Shown piece by piece: positions 55,261-63,999 of a stretch of 64,000 nt of DNA. The translations under genes and the position numbers were made by a program. The notes under the pieces are model-generated. The model saw nothing but the letters and a program-made list of their open reading frames with translations. It did no database searches and was not told the DNA's origin. The stretch is from Aliiroseovarius lamellibrachiae (GTDB lineage: Bacteria; Pseudomonadota; Alphaproteobacteria; Rhodobacterales; Rhodobacteraceae), in NCBI RefSeq assembly GCF_018599245.1, contig NZ_JAHEVJ010000001.1, positions 372,001 to 436,000 on the forward strand. Direction: 5' to 3'. The first letter of the stretch is position 1. Each line of letters begins with the position of its first letter.

Positions 55261-56019
55261 CTACAGCCGAATGGTCGAAATCAAACGCCCGTAATCTGAT
55301 TCCTTGCGGTGACAGGACCGGCGGTAGGAATAAAACCGCGCCTCATCGCCGTAGGTGCAATGCCCCACCCAGTCCGCCTGTCCAACACCGGCCGTGCGCA
55401 GGCGATGAAGGCCAAAGCCCGGCAGGTCAAACATCATCCGATCGTCCTGCCCGTTTGCGAAAAATCGGGCGTAATTGGCGTCTTCGCTCAGGAAATCTTC
55501 CATGAAGTCCGGGCCAACTTCGTAATTGCGCTGGCTGATACAGGGTCCGATGATGGCGGTGGTTGTGGCGCGCTGCGCACCCAGGGCTTCCATCGCGTCC
55601 AACGTTGCCTCAAGCACACCGTCGCGCGCGCCTTTCCATCCCGCATGGGCCGCGCCGATCACGCCGGCTTCACGGTCGGCGAACAGCACGGGCTGGCAAT
55701 CGGCGGTCAGGATCGCCAGCACCAGCCCCGGCACATTGGTGACCAATGCGTCGGCTTTGGGTTTGTCGCCTCGGGTCGGTGCCTTTACGGTGACCACATC
55801 GGCGGAATGCACCTGATACACGCCGCAAAGCGCGTTTGGTTCAGCGTCCATTGCTTTGGCCACGCGGGCGCGGTTGATCTCGACCAATTCCGATTGATCC
55901 CGGCTGCCGGACCCGCAATTCAGGCCCGAATACACGCCAGAAGACGCGCCGCCTTTACGGGTGAAGAACCCGTGACGAAGCGGGGCGAGGCTTTCTGATG
56001 TCAGCATTTCAAGCATCAT
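55261..56019 (-). CDS. pgeF: Peptidoglycan editing factor / purine nucleoside phosphorylase-like laccase-domain protein
   Basis: A 252-residue YfiH/DUF152 protein. HGFFTRKGGASSGVYSGLNC, then LTADCQPVLFADREAGVIG and AAHAGWKGARDGVLEATL contain the His-Cys-His zinc site. YfiH homologues act as purine nucleoside phosphorylases or remove wrongly incorporated serine from peptidoglycan precursors. The ATG at 56019 (MMLEML) follows GAGGTG. It lies four bases after the methyltransferase gene. Confidence 0.9.
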   Translation of the reverse strand: MMLEMLTSESLAPLRHGFFTRKGGASSGVYSGLNCGSGSRDQSELVEINRARVAKAMDAEPNALCGVYQVHSADVVTVKAPTRGDKPKADALVTNVPGLVLAILTADCQPVLFADREAGVIGAAHAGWKGARDGVLEATLDAMEALGAQRATTTAIIGPCISQRNYEVGPDFMEDFLSEDANYARFFANGQDDRMMFDLPGFGLHRLRTAGVGQADWVGHCTYGDEARFYSYRRSCHRKESDYGRLISTIRL

Positions 56020-56023
56020 GGGA

Positions 56024-57106
56024 TCACCTCTTGGGGTTGGCACGGATCAGGCCGGGAATGTCAGGCGACGTGCGCCCAACCAACCCCAGCACTTTAAAGA
56101 GCGTCCCCATTTCATCGGGGTGGGTCAAGCGGCGATGTGCCGCGATGTGGGTGGTAAGCGGCGCTCCGGTCATTTGCGCGGCCAGCGCTTGGGCGCGATC
56201 GGTGATGCCCAGACGTTCGAGAAACACGCCCTGTGGGGTCAAAAGCGAATGCGCCAAGGGGGCTGCGAAATGCGCGATGCGTTCAAAATCCACATGTGCG
56301 GTCAGATCCGCCGTGCCGGGGGCGGCCATTGCGTCGGTGGCTTTATGTGCGGCCAGCGCTTGGAACGTGTCCCCCAATGAGCGCCAATCGCCATAGTCGA
56401 TGATCAGGGCGGCCCCGCCGTGGGCATCAATCCGCGTGGCTATTTCTTCGCAGATCGGGGCCAGTGCCGGGCAAAGCTCCACCAGATCGTCGTCTTTTGT
56501 GTCATTCAGCCGGTGATCCAGCGCGGCATTGGGCAAGGGCGCGGTCAGGCCCAAGGCAAGCTTGCCCTCCGTCTCGCCCACCTGTCGTTCACACCAAAAA
56601 TCCCCTTTGCGGACGAATTGGCGGATCGGCAGCGCGTCGAAAAACTCGTTTGCGACCAGAAACAGCGGCTGGTCGGGCAGGGTGGTCACGGTGTCGTGGT
56701 GGGTGATGTGCAGGGGGGCAAGGCGGGTGGTTTGCACGCCGCGCAAATGCGGTGAGGCCTCGACCAAATGCACCTCAGCTGCGGTGTGAAACCCCGGCAC
56801 GCCCCGTGTGGCGCGCAGGATATCCGCCATAAGCGTGCCGCGACCGGGGCCAAGTTCAGCCAAGGTGAAACGCGCAGGCGCGCCTTGGTCCATCCAGGCT
56901 TGTGCAAGCGCCAGCCCCAGCATCTCGCCAAACATCTGGCTGATTTCAGGCGCGGTGATGAAATCGCCCGCTGTGCCAAACGGGTCGCGCGTTGCGTAAT
57001 AACCGTGTTCGGGGTGCATCAGGCAATCGGCCATAAACTCCGCCAATGTGATCGGGCCGGTTTTGGTGATGCGCCGCAACAGAAGATCAGAGAGCGCGCC
57101 AGTCAT
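56024..57106 (-). CDS. SAM-dependent methyltransferase, MidA/NDUFAF7 family
   Basis: A 360-residue protein. ITLAEFMADCLMHPEHGYYATRDPFG region, GDFITAPEISQMFGEMLGLAL and FTLAELGPGRGTLMADILRA form the SAM-binding core. NDUFAF7, the mitochondrial relative, methylates an arginine of complex I. The start at 57106 (MTGALSDLL) overlaps lgt by four bases. The upstream extension of the frame is a shadow of lgt. Confidence 0.9.
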   Translation of the reverse strand: MTGALSDLLLRRITKTGPITLAEFMADCLMHPEHGYYATRDPFGTAGDFITAPEISQMFGEMLGLALAQAWMDQGAPARFTLAELGPGRGTLMADILRATRGVPGFHTAAEVHLVEASPHLRGVQTTRLAPLHITHHDTVTTLPDQPLFLVANEFFDALPIRQFVRKGDFWCERQVGETEGKLALGLTAPLPNAALDHRLNDTKDDDLVELCPALAPICEEIATRIDAHGGAALIIDYGDWRSLGDTFQALAAHKATDAMAAPGTADLTAHVDFERIAHFAAPLAHSLLTPQGVFLERLGITDRAQALAAQMTGAPLTTHIAAHRRLTHPDEMGTLFKVLGLVGRTSPDIPGLIRANPKR

Positions 57107-58017
57107 GGGGTTTGATCCCCGGCAGATGCCCCTTTGGGGGTGGACCGAAAGGCCCAGATCAGCGTGAGCGCCCCGATTATTATCATCGGCAGGGTCAGGG
57201 TTTGCCCCATCGTCGTCCCGTAATGCCCAACCCGGATCACATGCCCCCAAGGGTTGTCTGGGGTGATGAACTGGGCATCGGCCAGGCGGAAAAACTCTAC
57301 TGTAAAGCGCGCAAATCCATAGCCCAGAAAGAACAGACCTGTCAGCGCACCGGGGCGTTTCAGCCAACCGGATCTAAACGCAAGATGCAACAGCACAGCG
57401 GCCAGCACCGCGCCCTCAAGGGCGGCTTCATAAAGCTGGCTGGGGTGGCGCGCACAGGGGCCGACGATGCCCAGACAGGTTTGCGCCGCCTCGCCGGGGA
57501 AAATCACCCCCCACGGCAGGTCGGTTGGGCGGCCCCACAGTTCCGCGTTGATGAAATTCGCAATGCGCACAAGGCCAATGCCGATGGGGGCTGCAATCGC
57601 CAGACAATCGGCAACCGAGGCCAAAGGCAGCGCGTGTTTGCGTGAGAAAAGGAAGACCGCGGTGATGACGCCCAGAAAGCCGCCGTGAAACGACATGCCG
57701 CCTTGCCAGACCTTCAGGATCTCAACCGGGTTCGACAGGTAATATCCGGGCTGGTAAAACAGCACAAATCCCAGCCTTCCGCCGGCGATAATGCCAATGA
57801 TGATCCAGGTCGAGAGATCCTCCAGCTGGGTGCGGGTCATCGGGGGCTTGTCCCGCCACAGGGCTGTGCGTTTCAACGCCTGCGCGATGATCCACCAGCC
57901 AATCGCAATGCCCACCAGATAGCCAAGCGCATACCAGCGCAGGGCAAAATGAATGGGACCAAGATCAATCGAAAAGATCTCGGGCGTGAGCGCGGGAAAG
58001 GGAATGGCCATAAACAT
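57103..58017 (-). CDS. lgt: Prolipoprotein diacylglyceryl transferase
   Basis: A 304-residue polytopic membrane protein. FALRWYALGYLVGIAIGWW, GGMSFHGGFLGVITAVFLFS and the Lgt signature GLVRIANFINAELWGRPTD are present. It attaches diacylglycerol to lipobox cysteines, such as those of the lipoproteins in this window. AGGAATG lies before the ATG. It heads the lgt-midA-pgeF transcript. Confidence 0.95.
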   Translation of the reverse strand: MFMAIPFPALTPEIFSIDLGPIHFALRWYALGYLVGIAIGWWIIAQALKRTALWRDKPPMTRTQLEDLSTWIIIGIIAGGRLGFVLFYQPGYYLSNPVEILKVWQGGMSFHGGFLGVITAVFLFSRKHALPLASVADCLAIAAPIGIGLVRIANFINAELWGRPTDLPWGVIFPGEAAQTCLGIVGPCARHPSQLYEAALEGAVLAAVLLHLAFRSGWLKRPGALTGLFFLGYGFARFTVEFFRLADAQFITPDNPWGHVIRVGHYGTTMGQTLTLPMIIIGALTLIWAFRSTPKGASAGDQTP

Positions 58018-58177
58018 GGGGCATTCCTGACAATGCGCGCGGGGGGTGTCAATGGGGGGCGAGGGTCACACGCGGGCGGCGGCGAACTTGTGCGTTGATC
58101 TTGTGTCAGCGCGCATTTGCCCCCATATACAGCGCATGAAACGCGGCCAGATTGGCCCAAACCCCAAGGAGAGCCCC

Positions 58178-58414
58178 ATGCAAACGCGCAACAAAATGTT
58201 TGATGACCTGTCACAAATCATGACCAACGCGCTGGGCGTGGCCCAAGGGGCAAAAGGCGAGGCGGAAAACGCGATGAAATCCTGGATGGACCGCTGGTTG
58301 GCGGACCGCGATTTCGTCACCCGAGAAGAGTTCGACGCCGTGCGCGCCATGGCGCAAAAAGCCCGCGAAGAGAACGAAGCGCTGAAGGCGCGGTTGGATG
58401 CGTTGGAGGGGTGA
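58178..58414 (+). CDS. ubiK: Ubiquinone biosynthesis accessory factor, UbiK/YqiC family
   Basis: A 78-residue BMFP protein. NKMFDDLSQIMTNALGVAQG begins it and VTREEFDAVRAMAQKAREEN with a C-terminal coiled coil ends it. UbiK supports aerobic ubiquinone synthesis. AAGGAGA precedes the ATG at 58178; upstream codons in frame are not conserved in style. Confidence 0.9.
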   Translation: MQTRNKMFDDLSQIMTNALGVAQGAKGEAENAMKSWMDRWLADRDFVTREEFDAVRAMAQKAREENEALKARLDALEG

Positions 58415-58441
58415 GGCTGAATTAACTAACGTCCAGATTGG

Positions 58442-59266
58442 ATGGTTAAGAAAGCAAAAAAGCGCAAGCTCTTGGCGCTATATCCTTACTGCATCTATTG
58501 TGGCGGTGGGGAAAAACCCTCGAGTTGGGATCATATGCCGAACAAAGGGATGTTTCCTAAAGACCGGCCGGGCGGCCTGGCGTTCCCTTGTTGCGACGCA
58601 TGTAATCAAGGCTCATAATGGTTTGAAGATATTGCCAGTCTAGTCGGTAGCATACGGTTTTCTGAAACCGATACTGCTGGTGATCACTTTGCAAGAAAGC
58701 TTCAACATCTCGCAAAGGAACCCCCCGACATTTTTGCTGAAATGCAGCCAAGCTTTTGCCAAAAAAAGCAAGCGCGGAAATACATACCTGATAATAACTA
58801 CGGGAGCGCCGGTGCCTTTAATGTAGGCGGCCCTCTCGTTTCACAAGCGATGTTGCTATATGGCGCGAAATTGGCATTGGCGCTTCATTGGCAGGAAACC
58901 AAATGAATAGCGACCGATGACTTTCGTATTACTGTCAAATGGTATTCGAATGAAACTTTGCTTGATGATGCCATTCCCAAACTATTGTTCGATCTATTGC
59001 CTGAAGTGAGGCAACTAAGGCAGGGGAAGAAGCGATCTCAGCATCCGTTTTTTTATTCGAGTAAAGCAACCGCCGACACAGGGGCAACTGCGCATTGGGC
59101 GACATTTGGAGATGGCATATGTTACCATTTATTCGTAGGCAGCCATTTGGATATTAGTTTTGTCCCCGATGACGAGCATTTTGTACCGGGAGTGTGTCGG
59201 GTAAAGCGGCCCGACTTGGAGAAGCCCTTCGTGAGCTGGCCGGTCGCTCCCACGCGAATTCAGTGA
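58442..59266 (+). pseudogene. HNH-type nuclease-like gene with two in-frame stops
   Basis: One frame of 275 codons reads MVKKAKKRKLLALYPYCIYC then GGGEKPSSWDHMPNKGMFPK, with CxxC, DH and later CCDAC cysteines, as in HNH-family zinc-nuclease folds. It is interrupted by TAA at 58616-58618 and by TGA at 58904-58906, then continues to TGA at 59264-59266 (part with LLFDLLPEVRQLRQGKKR). No frameshift is seen. The region is lower in GC than its neighbours. Confidence 0.75.
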
Positions 59267-59306
59267 CTTTCACACCCCTGTCACACACCCGTCTCTAACC
59301 TGTTAC
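59267..59306 (+). promoter_or_regulatory. Tandem Pho boxes upstream of phoX
   Basis: Heptamers at exact 11-bp steps: CTTTCAC (59267), CTGTCAC (59278), CCGTCTC (59289) and CTGTTAC (59300). A Pho box is two CTGTCAT-like heptamers separated by four bases, so this is two boxes in tandem. The last one ends 65 bp before the phoX ATG. PhoB binding under phosphate limitation is expected. Confidence 0.82.
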
Positions 59307-59371
59307 ACTCCCCCCATAAATGCGGTGCCAAGGGGCGGATGGCCCTGTTTGACACCTGAGGAGTGACCCAA

Positions 59372-60922
59372 ATGAAAAAGACGCTTACATGCCTGTTGGC
59401 CGCAACTTCACTTACCCCCGCTGCCCTGTTTGCCGATAGCCTGACCCGTGTGGTGGCTGTGCAAAAGGGCGCCGAAATCACCGGTATTTATGAGCAGGGG
59501 TCTGATCTGTTTTTCAACACCCAGCACCCAGACGATGATTTGGGCAACCGCTTTGCCAAGGCCAGCGTTGGCGTCATTGCGAATGTGGACTGGACTGCGG
59601 GTGCTTTGGCGGTTCCGACCTCTGACGACGACAAAAAAATCGTGACCTCGACCTTGGGGGAGTATCAGATCCTGATGCAAGAGGGTGATCAGGGCGTTGG
59701 CATGATCAAAACCATCTCAGGCGCGGATTTGTTTTCGTCAAATGACCCGGATTTCAACGGTTATATCCCCACTTCTGACACCGAAGGCCTGTTGTTCACC
59801 AACTGGGAGAACCGCCCCGGAGGCATGAGCCGCGCCAAATTGGCCCGCGCCGCAGACGGCACCTGGACCGCGTCTGACATTGAAATGCTGGACTTCTCTG
59901 CCGTGAAAGGCACTTGGGTCAACTGCTTTGGCACCGTGTCACCGTGGATGACGCCGCTTAGCTCAGAAGAGCTTTACTTCGACAATTCCTCTGATTGGAA
60001 CAACCCCGGTTATAAATACCACGATGGGCAGCAGGATCTGGCGAAATATCTGGGCACATATCCGAACCCATATGACTATGGTTACATCGTTGAAATCACC
60101 GACCCAACCGGTACAGCCACCCCGGTGAAGCATTTCGCCATGGGACGCTTTAGCCATGAGAACTCGGTTGTGATGCCGGACAATAAAACCGTGTATCTGT
60201 CAGACGATGGCACCGGTGTTGTGTTCTATAAGTTCGTGGCGGATAAAGCTGGCGATCTGAGCAGCGGGACGCTTTATGCGGCCAAAATTACCCAACGCGA
60301 TGCGGGCAATGCGGCTCCCTCGGCCACCACTGGTTTTGATGTAAGCTGGGTAGAGCTGGCGCATGGTTCAAATGACGATGTGGCCGCTTGGATCAAAGAC
60401 TATGACGGCATCACGCCTGACCAGTTTGAAGAGGGCAAAAACAGCTATCTGACCGAAGCGGACATCGCGGATTGGGCGGCGGGCAAAGCTGCTGACAACC
60501 GCGTGGCCTTCTTGGAAAGCCGCAAAGCCGCCGCCGCCAAAGGGGCCACCGCGGAATTTCGCAAGATGGAAGGCGTGAACATCAACTATGAAGGTGCGAA
60601 AGACGGTTCTGTTCCCTTCATGTATATGGCGATGTCGTCGATCGGCAAAACCATGGCGGATGGCGAAGGCGACGTGCGTCTGGAAGCCAACAAATGTGGT
60701 GTCGTTTACGAAATGCCGCTGGAAGCGGATTATGACGTGAAAAGCATGGCGCCGGTGGTGGCCGGTCACGGGTATGACAAAGCCAACAAGCCGAATGCCT
60801 GCCCAACGGACAGCATCTCTAACCCAGACAACCTGATTGTACGTAAAGACGGTTCGGTTGTGATCGGTGAAGACACCGGCAAGCACGAAAACAACATGAT
60901 GTGGATCTGGAAGCGCGGCTAA
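59372..60922 (+). CDS. phoX: PhoX-type alkaline phosphatase
   Basis: A 516-residue exported protein of the PhoX/DUF839 family. It has a signal peptide (LTCLLAATSLTPAALFADS), GLLFTNWENRPGGMSRAKL, WVNCFGTVSPWMTPLSSEEL region, and a C-terminal SISNPDNLIVRKDGSVVIGED with EDTGKHENN metal ligands. PhoX enzymes are calcium- and iron-dependent phosphomonoesterases that are common in marine bacteria. The N-terminus lacks a twin arginine, so Sec export is likely. I start at the ATG 59372 after GAGGAG. Confidence 0.88.
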   Translation: MKKTLTCLLAATSLTPAALFADSLTRVVAVQKGAEITGIYEQGSDLFFNTQHPDDDLGNRFAKASVGVIANVDWTAGALAVPTSDDDKKIVTSTLGEYQILMQEGDQGVGMIKTISGADLFSSNDPDFNGYIPTSDTEGLLFTNWENRPGGMSRAKLARAADGTWTASDIEMLDFSAVKGTWVNCFGTVSPWMTPLSSEELYFDNSSDWNNPGYKYHDGQQDLAKYLGTYPNPYDYGYIVEITDPTGTATPVKHFAMGRFSHENSVVMPDNKTVYLSDDGTGVVFYKFVADKAGDLSSGTLYAAKITQRDAGNAAPSATTGFDVSWVELAHGSNDDVAAWIKDYDGITPDQFEEGKNSYLTEADIADWAAGKAADNRVAFLESRKAAAAKGATAEFRKMEGVNINYEGAKDGSVPFMYMAMSSIGKTMADGEGDVRLEANKCGVVYEMPLEADYDVKSMAPVVAGHGYDKANKPNACPTDSISNPDNLIVRKDGSVVIGEDTGKHENNMMWIWKRG

Positions 60923-60950
60923 GCGTTTTCGTCACACTTATGAACTGAAA

Positions 60951-60974
60951 TGGGCGCGGCAATTGTCGCGCCCA
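60951..60974 (+). terminator. Terminator after phoX
   Basis: Perfect stem TGGGCGCG/CGCGCCCA with an eight-base loop, followed by TCTTTGTT, 29 bp past the stop. Confidence 0.85.
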
Positions 60975-61024
60975 TCTTTGTTGGGGATCCCTTGCGTTAG
61001 GTCATATGTTTTCTGGCCTCCGGC

Positions 61025-61113
61025 GGGGATATTTCTAACAAGAAAAAAGATCGCGCATTTTTCTTGTCATAAATATCCTGGGGTGAGCGCAAAGCGCGAG
61101 GGGCAACGCCCCT
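61025..61113 (-). repeat. Dispersed hairpin element, copy 2, with an inverted half
   Basis: On the minus strand, hairpins AGGGGC/GCCCCT (61099-61113) and GCGC/GCGC (61087-61097) precede a CCCC run and the 20-bp core (61058-61077) identical to copy 1. An inverted, slightly diverged core (61028-61047, two differences) faces it, so the two cores form a 20-bp stem across a 10-base loop. The structure lies between convergent phoX and sseB and would stop transcription from either side. Confidence 0.8.
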
Positions 61114-61125
61114 GTGCCATAAGGC

Positions 61126-61923
61126 CTACTTTAGAATAGGCGGCTTCTCTGGATCAGATCCCGGTGCAATGGGCTTAAGGGGCTCGGGCGTCTCTGGCAT
61201 GGGGAGGTCAAATTTCAGACCATAAGCCACCAGCTTTTGCGCCATGACATCCTCAGACGCAAAGAACCCTACGTCCATTTCGCCCGCTTCCACACCGGAA
61301 AAGGTCAGTGCTTCGTTTGCGGCCCCGGCAAGCGCGTTATAGGCCCCCTCGGCTGCGTCGATGAAGCCAAGCACATGGCCTTTGCGACCGTCGGAATAGG
61401 TGACACCGGCAAGGCAGGCGCAGCTGGCAAGCCCTGCAGCACTGGCGAGTTTTGCATCTAAAGCGGCGATCAGGGCTTCGGGTGCGCTGGGCGCCTTGAT
61501 TTCGGTGACCTGCGCCACAACCTCTTCCGGCGCGCCTTCAAGTGTGGCGGCCAGCCAATCGACAGCAGGCGGCGGGATCAGGATGGACGAGGGGGCCACG
61601 GAGAGGTTCACGCCAAGTCCGATGTCTTGCCCAGCAAGCATCCGGGCCACAATCCGGCCGGGCAGGGCGGCGTAAGGTGCGGGTTTTCCAACGAACTCCG
61701 CCAGCCGTTCTTCGCGGTCAAACACCAGCACATAGGTGTCGTCTTCCAGTTCAAACAGTTCGGGTTCAATCTCGTCATCACTTCCAGCAGCTTCACGGGC
61801 CAGCAGCAAGAACAGCTCGCCATCCGCGAGGCGTTCGTAAAACCGCAGGCGCGCCGCGTCATCGTCCAGATTGTTGCTCATCAGCGCGTGGGCCTGATCA
61901 AGCTGGGTTTCGGTTGTTGTCAT
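61126..61923 (-). CDS. SseB-family protein
   Basis: A 265-residue protein with an SseB domain. LRFYERLADGELFLLLAREAAG, then FVLVFDREERLAEF-like sequence (DDTYVLVFDREERLAEFV) and GLGVNLSVAPSSILIPPPAVDWL are typical. SseB was named for enhanced serine sensitivity; its biochemical role is unknown. The ATG at 61923 overlaps the glycosylase stop by four bases. Confidence 0.83.
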   Translation of the reverse strand: MTTTETQLDQAHALMSNNLDDDAARLRFYERLADGELFLLLAREAAGSDDEIEPELFELEDDTYVLVFDREERLAEFVGKPAPYAALPGRIVARMLAGQDIGLGVNLSVAPSSILIPPPAVDWLAATLEGAPEEVVAQVTEIKAPSAPEALIAALDAKLASAAGLASCACLAGVTYSDGRKGHVLGFIDAAEGAYNALAGAANEALTFSGVEAGEMDVGFFASEDVMAQKLVAYGLKFDLPMPETPEPLKPIAPGSDPEKPPILK

Positions 61924-62516
61924 GTCATCACCTCGGCGATCCGGGTTCTGAGGGCGGGCAGCAGCGCATCCTCGAACCAAGGGTTTTTCCTGATCCATCC
62001 CGTATTGCGCCACGAGGGATGTGGCAAGGGAAAGACGTGCGGCGCGTGGGCGCGCCAGTGAAAAACCGTCTCGGTCACGCTGGTTTTCACGCCAAGATGC
62101 CACTTTTGCGCATATCCGCCGACGATCAGGGTAAGGCGCGGAGAGCCTATGGTGTCGTTCACCTGCGCGGCCCAAGTCTTTGCGCAGATCTTCGGCGGCG
62201 GCAGGTCAGATGTTTTTGCGTCATATCCCGGAAAGCAAAAGGCCATCGGGGTTATGGCCACGCGGGTACGGTCATAAAACTGATCCCGGTCAAACCCCAT
62301 CCAATCACGCAGCCGGTCGCCGGACGGGTCATCAAACGGCACGCCTGATTGGTGCACGCGCATGCCCGGTGCCTGGCCGATGATGCGAATGCGCACGCCG
62401 GGTTGAAACCAGACAATCGGCCGGGGGGCATGTGCGGTGTGGGTTGCGGCAAAGCGATCGGCGCAGATCCGGCAGGCGGCAAGCTCGGTCTGAAGGGGGC
62501 GCGCTGGGGTGGTCAT
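61920..62516 (-). CDS. Uracil-DNA glycosylase family protein
   Basis: A 198-residue protein of the UDG-like superfamily. IRIIGQAPGMRVHQSGVPFD is motif A and PLPHPSWRNTGW is the C-terminal motif with the active-site histidine. LQTELAACRICADRF near the N-terminus has two cysteines, but the four-cysteine Fe-S cluster of family 4 is not complete. It may act on damaged bases other than uracil. I chose the ATG at 62516. Confidence 0.85.
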   Translation of the reverse strand: MTTPARPLQTELAACRICADRFAATHTAHAPRPIVWFQPGVRIRIIGQAPGMRVHQSGVPFDDPSGDRLRDWMGFDRDQFYDRTRVAITPMAFCFPGYDAKTSDLPPPKICAKTWAAQVNDTIGSPRLTLIVGGYAQKWHLGVKTSVTETVFHWRAHAPHVFPLPHPSWRNTGWIRKNPWFEDALLPALRTRIAEVMT

Positions 62517-62607
62517 GGGCAAAACCTAAAGCGCTGGCCCGGAAAGGCAAGAGAGCGAGATATTTCGAGAGATGTGAAAATAAAACTTGCGCCTCTCGGT
62601 TATTTCT

Positions 62608-62623
62608 ATATTTCTAGAAATAT
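62608..62623. promoter_or_regulatory. Palindrome over the arsR start codon
   Basis: ATATTTCTAGAAATAT is a perfect 16-bp palindrome that includes the first two bases of the ATG. ArsR-family repressors usually bind such sites and block their own transcription. A related GATATTTC sequence lies about 50 bp upstream. Confidence 0.75.
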
Positions 62624-62972
62624 GAAGCATGAATCACGCCTACAAACCTGCCCCATCCCTGTTGAACTGGCCTCGTCGCAATTTGCGGCCCTTGGGTCCG
62701 AGCAACGCCTGACGGTCCTGCGCATCCTGGTGCGCGCTGGGCATGATGGGTTGACCATCGGTGCCCTGGGGGAGCGTTCCGGCGTGACCGGATCGACGTT
62801 GACGCACCACATGAAAATTCTGGCCGCCGCAGGGTTGGTCACACAGGAAAAACAGGGCCGATCCATCATTTGCGCCGCTGCGGAATATGATGTGATGCGC
62901 GCCTTGTCGGACTATTTGCTTTTGGAATGCTGCGCGGATTGCGGCGAAGAAGAGGGGCTTACCCATGACTGA
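62622..62972 (+). CDS. ArsR-family repressor
   Basis: A 116-residue winged-helix regulator. FAALGSEQRLTVLRILVRAG and the recognition part GERSGVTGSTLTHHMKIL match ArsR/SmtB proteins. The metal-site cysteines of classical ArsR are not in helix 3; instead CCADC sits at the C-terminus (ECCADCGEEEG), with another cysteine near the N-terminus. It overlaps the permease by eight bases. A metal or metalloid, or another thiol ligand, may be the signal. Confidence 0.88.
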   Translation: MKHESRLQTCPIPVELASSQFAALGSEQRLTVLRILVRAGHDGLTIGALGERSGVTGSTLTHHMKILAAAGLVTQEKQGRSIICAAAEYDVMRALSDYLLLECCADCGEEEGLTHD

Positions 62973-63999
62973 TGCAACACAGACAGCACCACAAAGGTGG
63001 AAACCGGATTGGGCGTGGGGGACTATTCTGGCGATCCCGCTGATCCTTGCGGTTTTGGCCCCGGCCGAGATCCGCCCGACGATAATTTTTGCCCTGAAAG
63101 CCTTTGCCAATACGTTGCCCTTTATCCTGTTTGCAATCTTTGCGGTGGGATATCTGAAAGCGACCAACGCGGAAACGCTGCTTGCCAAAGCCTTTGAGGG
63201 GCGCGAGGGGCGGATGATTGTGCTGGCGGCGCTTGCGGGGGGCATTTCGCCGTTTTGCTCCTGCGAAGTGATTCCGTTCATTGCCGCGATGCTGGCCGTT
63301 GGGGCCCCTCTGTCGGCGGTTATGGCGTTTTGGCTTGCCTCGCCTTTGATGGATCCGGCGATGTTTGCGATTACGGCCGGGACATTGGGGGTGGATTTCG
63401 CCATCGCCAAAGGCTTGGCCGCGATCGTGATCGGGCTGTTTGGCGGGCTTGTGGTGCGCAGCATGGCGAAAACCGTGGTTTTTGCGGATCCATTGAAGAA
63501 CTCCCCTGTCAAAAGCTGTTGTGGGTGCAGTGACGAAAATGGGCCGTTTTCTGGTGCAGTGAACTGGAAGTTTTGGCAAGACGCCCCGCGCCGCGCTGAA
63601 TTCCGCGACACGGTGCTTGAGAATGCGCTGTTCTTGGGCAAATGGCTTTTGCTGGCCTATATGCTGGAAGCGCTGATGCTGAAATTCATCCCAGCCGAAT
63701 GGGTGGCGCAGGTTTTGGGCGGGGACGGCATCCTGCCGATCATTTTGGGGGCCATTGTTGGCGCTCCTGCCTATCTGAACGGCTATGCCGCTGTGCCGAT
63801 GGTGGCCGCGCTTTTGGAACAAGGCATGAGCCAAGGGGCCGCGATGTCCTTTGTTATTGCCGGGGGCGTCAGCTGTATCCCTGCCGCCGTTGCGGTCTGG
63901 GCTTTGGTCAAACCCCGTGTTTTTGTCGCATACATTGGCCTTGCTGTCGTCGGCGCGGTCCTTGCGGGCATCAGCTGGAATATGGTCACCCTTATGTGA
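62965..63999 (+). CDS. YraQ/ArsP-like permease
   Basis: A 344-residue membrane protein of the DUF318 permease family with about eight segments. GGISPFCSCEVIPFIAAMLA carries the conserved P-x-C-S-C motif, and VKSCCGCSDENG in the central loop adds a cysteine cluster. ArsP, a member of the same family, exports trivalent organoarsenicals through membrane cysteines. Co-translation with an ArsR repressor points to metal or metalloid efflux. The stop is complete at the right edge. Confidence 0.86.
   Translation: MTDATQTAPQRWKPDWAWGTILAIPLILAVLAPAEIRPTIIFALKAFANTLPFILFAIFAVGYLKATNAETLLAKAFEGREGRMIVLAALAGGISPFCSCEVIPFIAAMLAVGAPLSAVMAFWLASPLMDPAMFAITAGTLGVDFAIAKGLAAIVIGLFGGLVVRSMAKTVVFADPLKNSPVKSCCGCSDENGPFSGAVNWKFWQDAPRRAEFRDTVLENALFLGKWLLLAYMLEALMLKFIPAEWVAQVLGGDGILPIILGAIVGAPAYLNGYAAVPMVAALLEQGMSQGAAMSFVIAGGVSCIPAAVAVWALVKPRVFVAYIGLAVVGAVLAGISWNMVTLM

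Noticed and set aside
58616-58906. Recoding of the TAA and TGA in the HNH-type gene
   Set aside because: There is no sign of a selenocysteine element or readthrough context, and TAA recoding is not expected in this group; decay is simpler.
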